Of a stretch of DNA of 7,892 bases, positions 6,294-7,892 are shown one piece after another; positions within the stretch are counted from its first letter, which is position 1; each line of letters opens with the position of its first letter. Source of the DNA: CAXTTV01 sp964247295 (lineage in GTDB: Bacteria; Chloroflexota; Ktedonobacteria; Ktedonobacterales; Ktedonobacteraceae); assembly GCA_964247295.1 (NCBI GenBank), contig CAXTTV010000216.1, positions 1 to 7,892 on the forward strand, in the 5' to 3' direction. The notes under the pieces were generated by a model that saw only the letters and a program-made list of their open reading frames with translations, had not been told where the DNA came from and made no database searches. The position numbers and the translations under genes were made by a program.

Positions 6294-7601
6294 TTATAAG
6301 ACCTGCGTGGAGGGATCAGATAGGTTCTGCAACGAAAGGTTTCGGAAATGGAACCAATTGAAGATGTATGAGAGGGCCGCGAATAGAAACAAAACATTGC
6401 GAACGGCAATCGCTTCAAAAAAGCCTGGCAGGGTCAGGATCACCTGGGCGGCGGTTGTAGGGTCCGGTATTTGCGTGTAGTAAACCAGATAAATCAGGGT
6501 GGTCAGCAAAGCGATCCCTCCCCAGACGAACAGGGAGGTCCGCGTAGGGATGCCTGCATACGCTAGAAGCGGAAACAGCCAGATCAGGTATTGAGGGCTG
6601 AAAACTTTGCCTGTGAGCAGTAGCACACAGACTAGGGCGACAAAAGCGCGGATCAACGTAATCTTTTGCCTGATCTGGAGCCAGAAGACCCACAGCGTTC
6701 CCAGCACTGTTAAAGCGGTGCCAATTGGTGAGACAATCCCTGCTAGTGGGCTGATGATATTTAGAGATCCCGAACTGAAACTTGCTCCAAATGGAAATCC
6801 AATAAACCTTACGGCCCACAGAAGGCTGCTTTGAACTGTTTCGATCTGGATTGGTCTTTGCGCGAACCAGACGATTGGGCTGACAACCGCCCCTTGAAAA
6901 TTAGTCAGACCAAACAGGAGCGTTACCAGGATCACCAGCCCCAGACAGATCAGTAGATTCTTCCATCTCCACTTAAGGAGTGTGCGGAGGTTCCAGCTTT
7001 CCTCGGATCTCATCTGCTGTTCCGCGATAAATAACGCTGGTAGCATCACCAGAGGATAAAGCTTTAACAGGATTCCCAGTGCCAGCAAAATATATGCCCA
7101 CGTCCAGTGGTTACGTTCAGCCGCGATTATACATACCAGGGTGCAGAGCGCGGGGACAAGATCGTAGCGAACCTGAAAAACAGTGCTGGCTCCCAGCACA
7201 AATAGGAGTGAAAAAAGCCATTTAGCATTGGCGAGGCCGTAGCGATCCAAAAGGAGAAATACGCCTGACGCGGTCAGCGACATGAGCAGAGCAAAGGTCA
7301 GGGTGTAGTAGGGCAGTGGCACAAGCAAAGGCAACGAGAAAAGCACAAGCGTAAATGGAGGGTATTCTAACGGTAACAATTGAAATGGCGGTTGAGTAGG
7401 TTTCAGGTGTAGGAAGCTACATTGTGCCTGGGGAAGCAGGGTTGAGGTCTGCCCTCCAAACCAGAAGCTAGAAGCGTAGCATTGATAGCGAGCGACATCA
7501 GTGGGAGCGAGAAAGACAAGCCAGGCAGCCTCAAAAAATAAAAACAGCAGGACCAGCGACCACCAGAACCAGGGACGATTAAGAGACGCTACTTGTTGCA
7601 C
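6294..7601 (-). CDS. Polytopic membrane glycosyltransferase, GT87/DUF2029-like
   Basis: A strongly hydrophobic protein, 435 residues from the start given here, with around ten membrane segments. It resembles the GT87/DUF2029 family, polyprenyl-phosphate-mannose-dependent alpha-mannosyltransferases that act at the outer face of the membrane on lipid-linked glycans. Seen in order: an aspartate after the first membrane span (APTDVARY, the likely catalytic position), LEYPPFTL, FQVRYDLVPA, LLKLYPLVMLP, QRPIQIETVQSS and GKVFSPQYLIWLFPL. The start is uncertain. The frame is open to a GTG at 7676, only a few bases from the 5S rRNA 3' end, but that codon and the GTG at 7619 lack ribosome binding sites. 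The GTG at 7601 has AAAGG ten bases upstream and still includes the whole first membrane span. It may depend on read-through from the 5S promoter. The donor and acceptor sugars are not deducible. Confidence 0.83.
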   Translation of the reverse strand: MQQVASLNRPWFWWSLVLLFLFFEAAWLVFLAPTDVARYQCYASSFWFGGQTSTLLPQAQCSFLHLKPTQPPFQLLPLEYPPFTLVLFSLPLLVPLPYYTLTFALLMSLTASGVFLLLDRYGLANAKWLFSLLFVLGASTVFQVRYDLVPALCTLVCIIAAERNHWTWAYILLALGILLKLYPLVMLPALFIAEQQMRSEESWNLRTLLKWRWKNLLICLGLVILVTLLFGLTNFQGAVVSPIVWFAQRPIQIETVQSSLLWAVRFIGFPFGASFSSGSLNIISPLAGIVSPIGTALTVLGTLWVFWLQIRQKITLIRAFVALVCVLLLTGKVFSPQYLIWLFPLLAYAGIPTRTSLFVWGGIALLTTLIYLVYYTQIPDPTTAAQVILTLPGFFEAIAVRNVLFLFAALSYIFNWFHFRNLSLQNLSDPSTQVL

Positions 7602-7657
7602 CCTAAACTGACCTTTCACAATCGTAAGTTTTAGCTTATCTATCTTTTTTGAGATAG

Positions 7658-7673
7658 AAAAACCACCTGTATA
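7658..7673 (-). terminator. Downstream 5S arm followed by T5, candidate terminator
   Basis: On the minus strand TATACAGGTGG (7673-7663) runs straight into five T residues (7662-7658). The arm is exactly complementary to the segment upstream of the 5S gene at 7808-7818, so the U-tract follows a long-range stem that would enclose the whole 5S RNA. It lies in front of the glycosyltransferase start at 7601. Termination need not be complete. A second small inverted repeat, CTATCT/AGATAG (7640-7657), follows directly. Confidence 0.4.
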
Positions 7674-7681
7674 CACGGATG

Positions 7682-7799
7682 AAACGGCGACGTTTTATTT
7701 TCCCATGGAGCTGCCCCCAGAGTATCGTCAAGGCTGAAGAGCTTAACTACCGTGTTCGGGATGGGAACGGGTGGGCCCTCTTCGCTCTTGTCACCGGTT
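7682..7799 (-). rRNA. rrf: 5S ribosomal RNA
   Basis: A complete 5S rRNA gene of about 118 bases. The universal segment CCCGUUCCCAUCCCGAACAC, followed by GGUAGUUAAGC, is present at about 7770-7741. The ends pair as expected for helix I: AACCGGUGAC at the 5' end with GUCGCCGUUU at the 3' end, allowing one mismatch and one G-U pair. The distal arm around GAUACUCUGGGGGCAGCUCCAUGGG has the usual helix IV/V layout. The exact ends are set by this pairing and may be off by one or two bases. No 23S gene is visible in the 93 bases upstream, and a good promoter starts there, so the gene seems to be transcribed separately from a 16S-23S operon. Complementary arms outside the mature ends point to precursor processing. 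Confidence 0.96.
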
Positions 7800-7817
7800 C
7801 ACCTGTTTATACAGGTG
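7800..7817 (-). other. Local hairpin just upstream of mature 5S
   Basis: CACCTGT and ACAGGTG form perfect 7-bp arms around a 4-base loop immediately next to the presumed 5S 5' end. Formation would sequester the arm needed for the long-range flanking stem, so it may order the folding steps during transcription. It is not followed by a T run, so it is unlikely to be a terminator. Confidence 0.45.
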
Positions 7818-7835
7818 GTGCTTTCAACAAGAGTA

Positions 7836-7864
7836 ATAATACCAAAGGATTTGTCATTTGTCAA
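7836..7864 (-). promoter_or_regulatory. Strong promoter of the 5S rRNA gene
   Basis: On the minus strand a perfect -35 TTGACA (7864-7859), a 17-base spacer and TATTAT (7841-7836, five of six) form the best housekeeping sigma promoter in the window. Transcription should begin near 7829, about 30 bases upstream of mature 5S. This supports independent expression of the 5S gene. Confidence 0.82.
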
Positions 7865-7892
7865 CCCTTTTTGGAAAAGCGGGTGCAGTTCA

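Larger units (their letters stand above)
7662..7819 (-). repeat. Complementary arms flanking the 5S gene (processing stem)
   Basis: ACCACCTGTATA upstream of the 5S gene (7819-7808, minus) pairs perfectly over 12 bases with TATACAGGTGGT downstream (7673-7662). In the precursor this would form a helix coaxial with the 5S terminal stem, the typical substrate for double-strand-specific maturation enzymes. The upstream arm can instead fold locally (7800-7817), so the two structures compete. The complementarity is seen directly; the maturation role is inferred. Confidence 0.6.

Noticed and set aside
6260..6418. Upstream extension of the DUF5984-like protein to an ATG at 6418
   Set aside because: It overlaps the glycosyltransferase carboxyl end in another frame and has no family-like content; the family motif starts at the ATG at 6259.
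6415..6819. 134-codon minus-strand frame inside the glycosyltransferase gene
   Set aside because: It is an out-of-frame shadow of a gene with clear family motifs and has no recognisable domain.
7863..7884. Imperfect ACCC...GGGT stem upstream of the 5S promoter
   Set aside because: It needs a two-base bulge and is not followed by a T run; too weak to call a terminator for an upstream gene outside the window.

Overview
The window is a bacterial chromosome segment of roughly half GC with ordinary Shine-Dalgarno use. No gene identifies the organism outright. The mix suggests a multidomain, soil-type bacterium, possibly Chloroflexota of the class Ktedonobacteria: a CHASE3-GAF hybrid kinase, a YbdK-type carboxylate-amine ligase, a GT87-type membrane protein, a DUF5984-like protein, and a 5S rRNA gene with its own promoter. 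This placement is an inference and not secure.

Layout from left to right. (1) Bases 32-1168, minus strand: a YbdK/GCS2-family carboxylate-amine ligase. A good ribosome binding site at the extreme left edge hints at another minus-strand gene just outside. (2) Bases 1333-1617, minus: a 94-residue protein of unknown function with a near-perfect ribosome binding site. (3) Bases 1618-2175: about 560 AT-rich bases without a gene. They hold a perfect 8-bp inverted repeat that places TTGACA on both strands, and a 30-bp-spaced repeat that looks like a decayed transposon end. (4) Bases 2176-4887, plus: a 903-residue membrane hybrid histidine kinase. Its interdomain linker carries an AGGAGG plus A8 arrangement resembling the dnaX frameshift signal, and slippage there would remove the receiver domain. 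(5) A perfect 34-bp palindrome overlaps the kinase stop codon and separates it from a convergent single-domain response regulator (4912-5286, minus). (6) Bases 5432-6259 and 6294-7601, both minus: a tryptophan-rich DUF5984-like protein downstream of a polytopic GT87/DUF2029-type glycosyltransferase, probably one transcription unit. (7) Bases 7682-7799, minus: a complete 5S rRNA gene with a strong promoter of its own and complementary flanking arms. The glycosyltransferase frame opens only a few bases after it.

How they fit together. The kinase and the output-less regulator are plausible partners in a phosphorelay, but no Hpt protein or DNA-binding regulator lies in the window. The glycosyltransferase and DUF5984-like genes may be fed partly by read-through from the 5S promoter. 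The ligase and the 94-residue protein are co-oriented but 164 bases apart, with no visible functional link to the rest.
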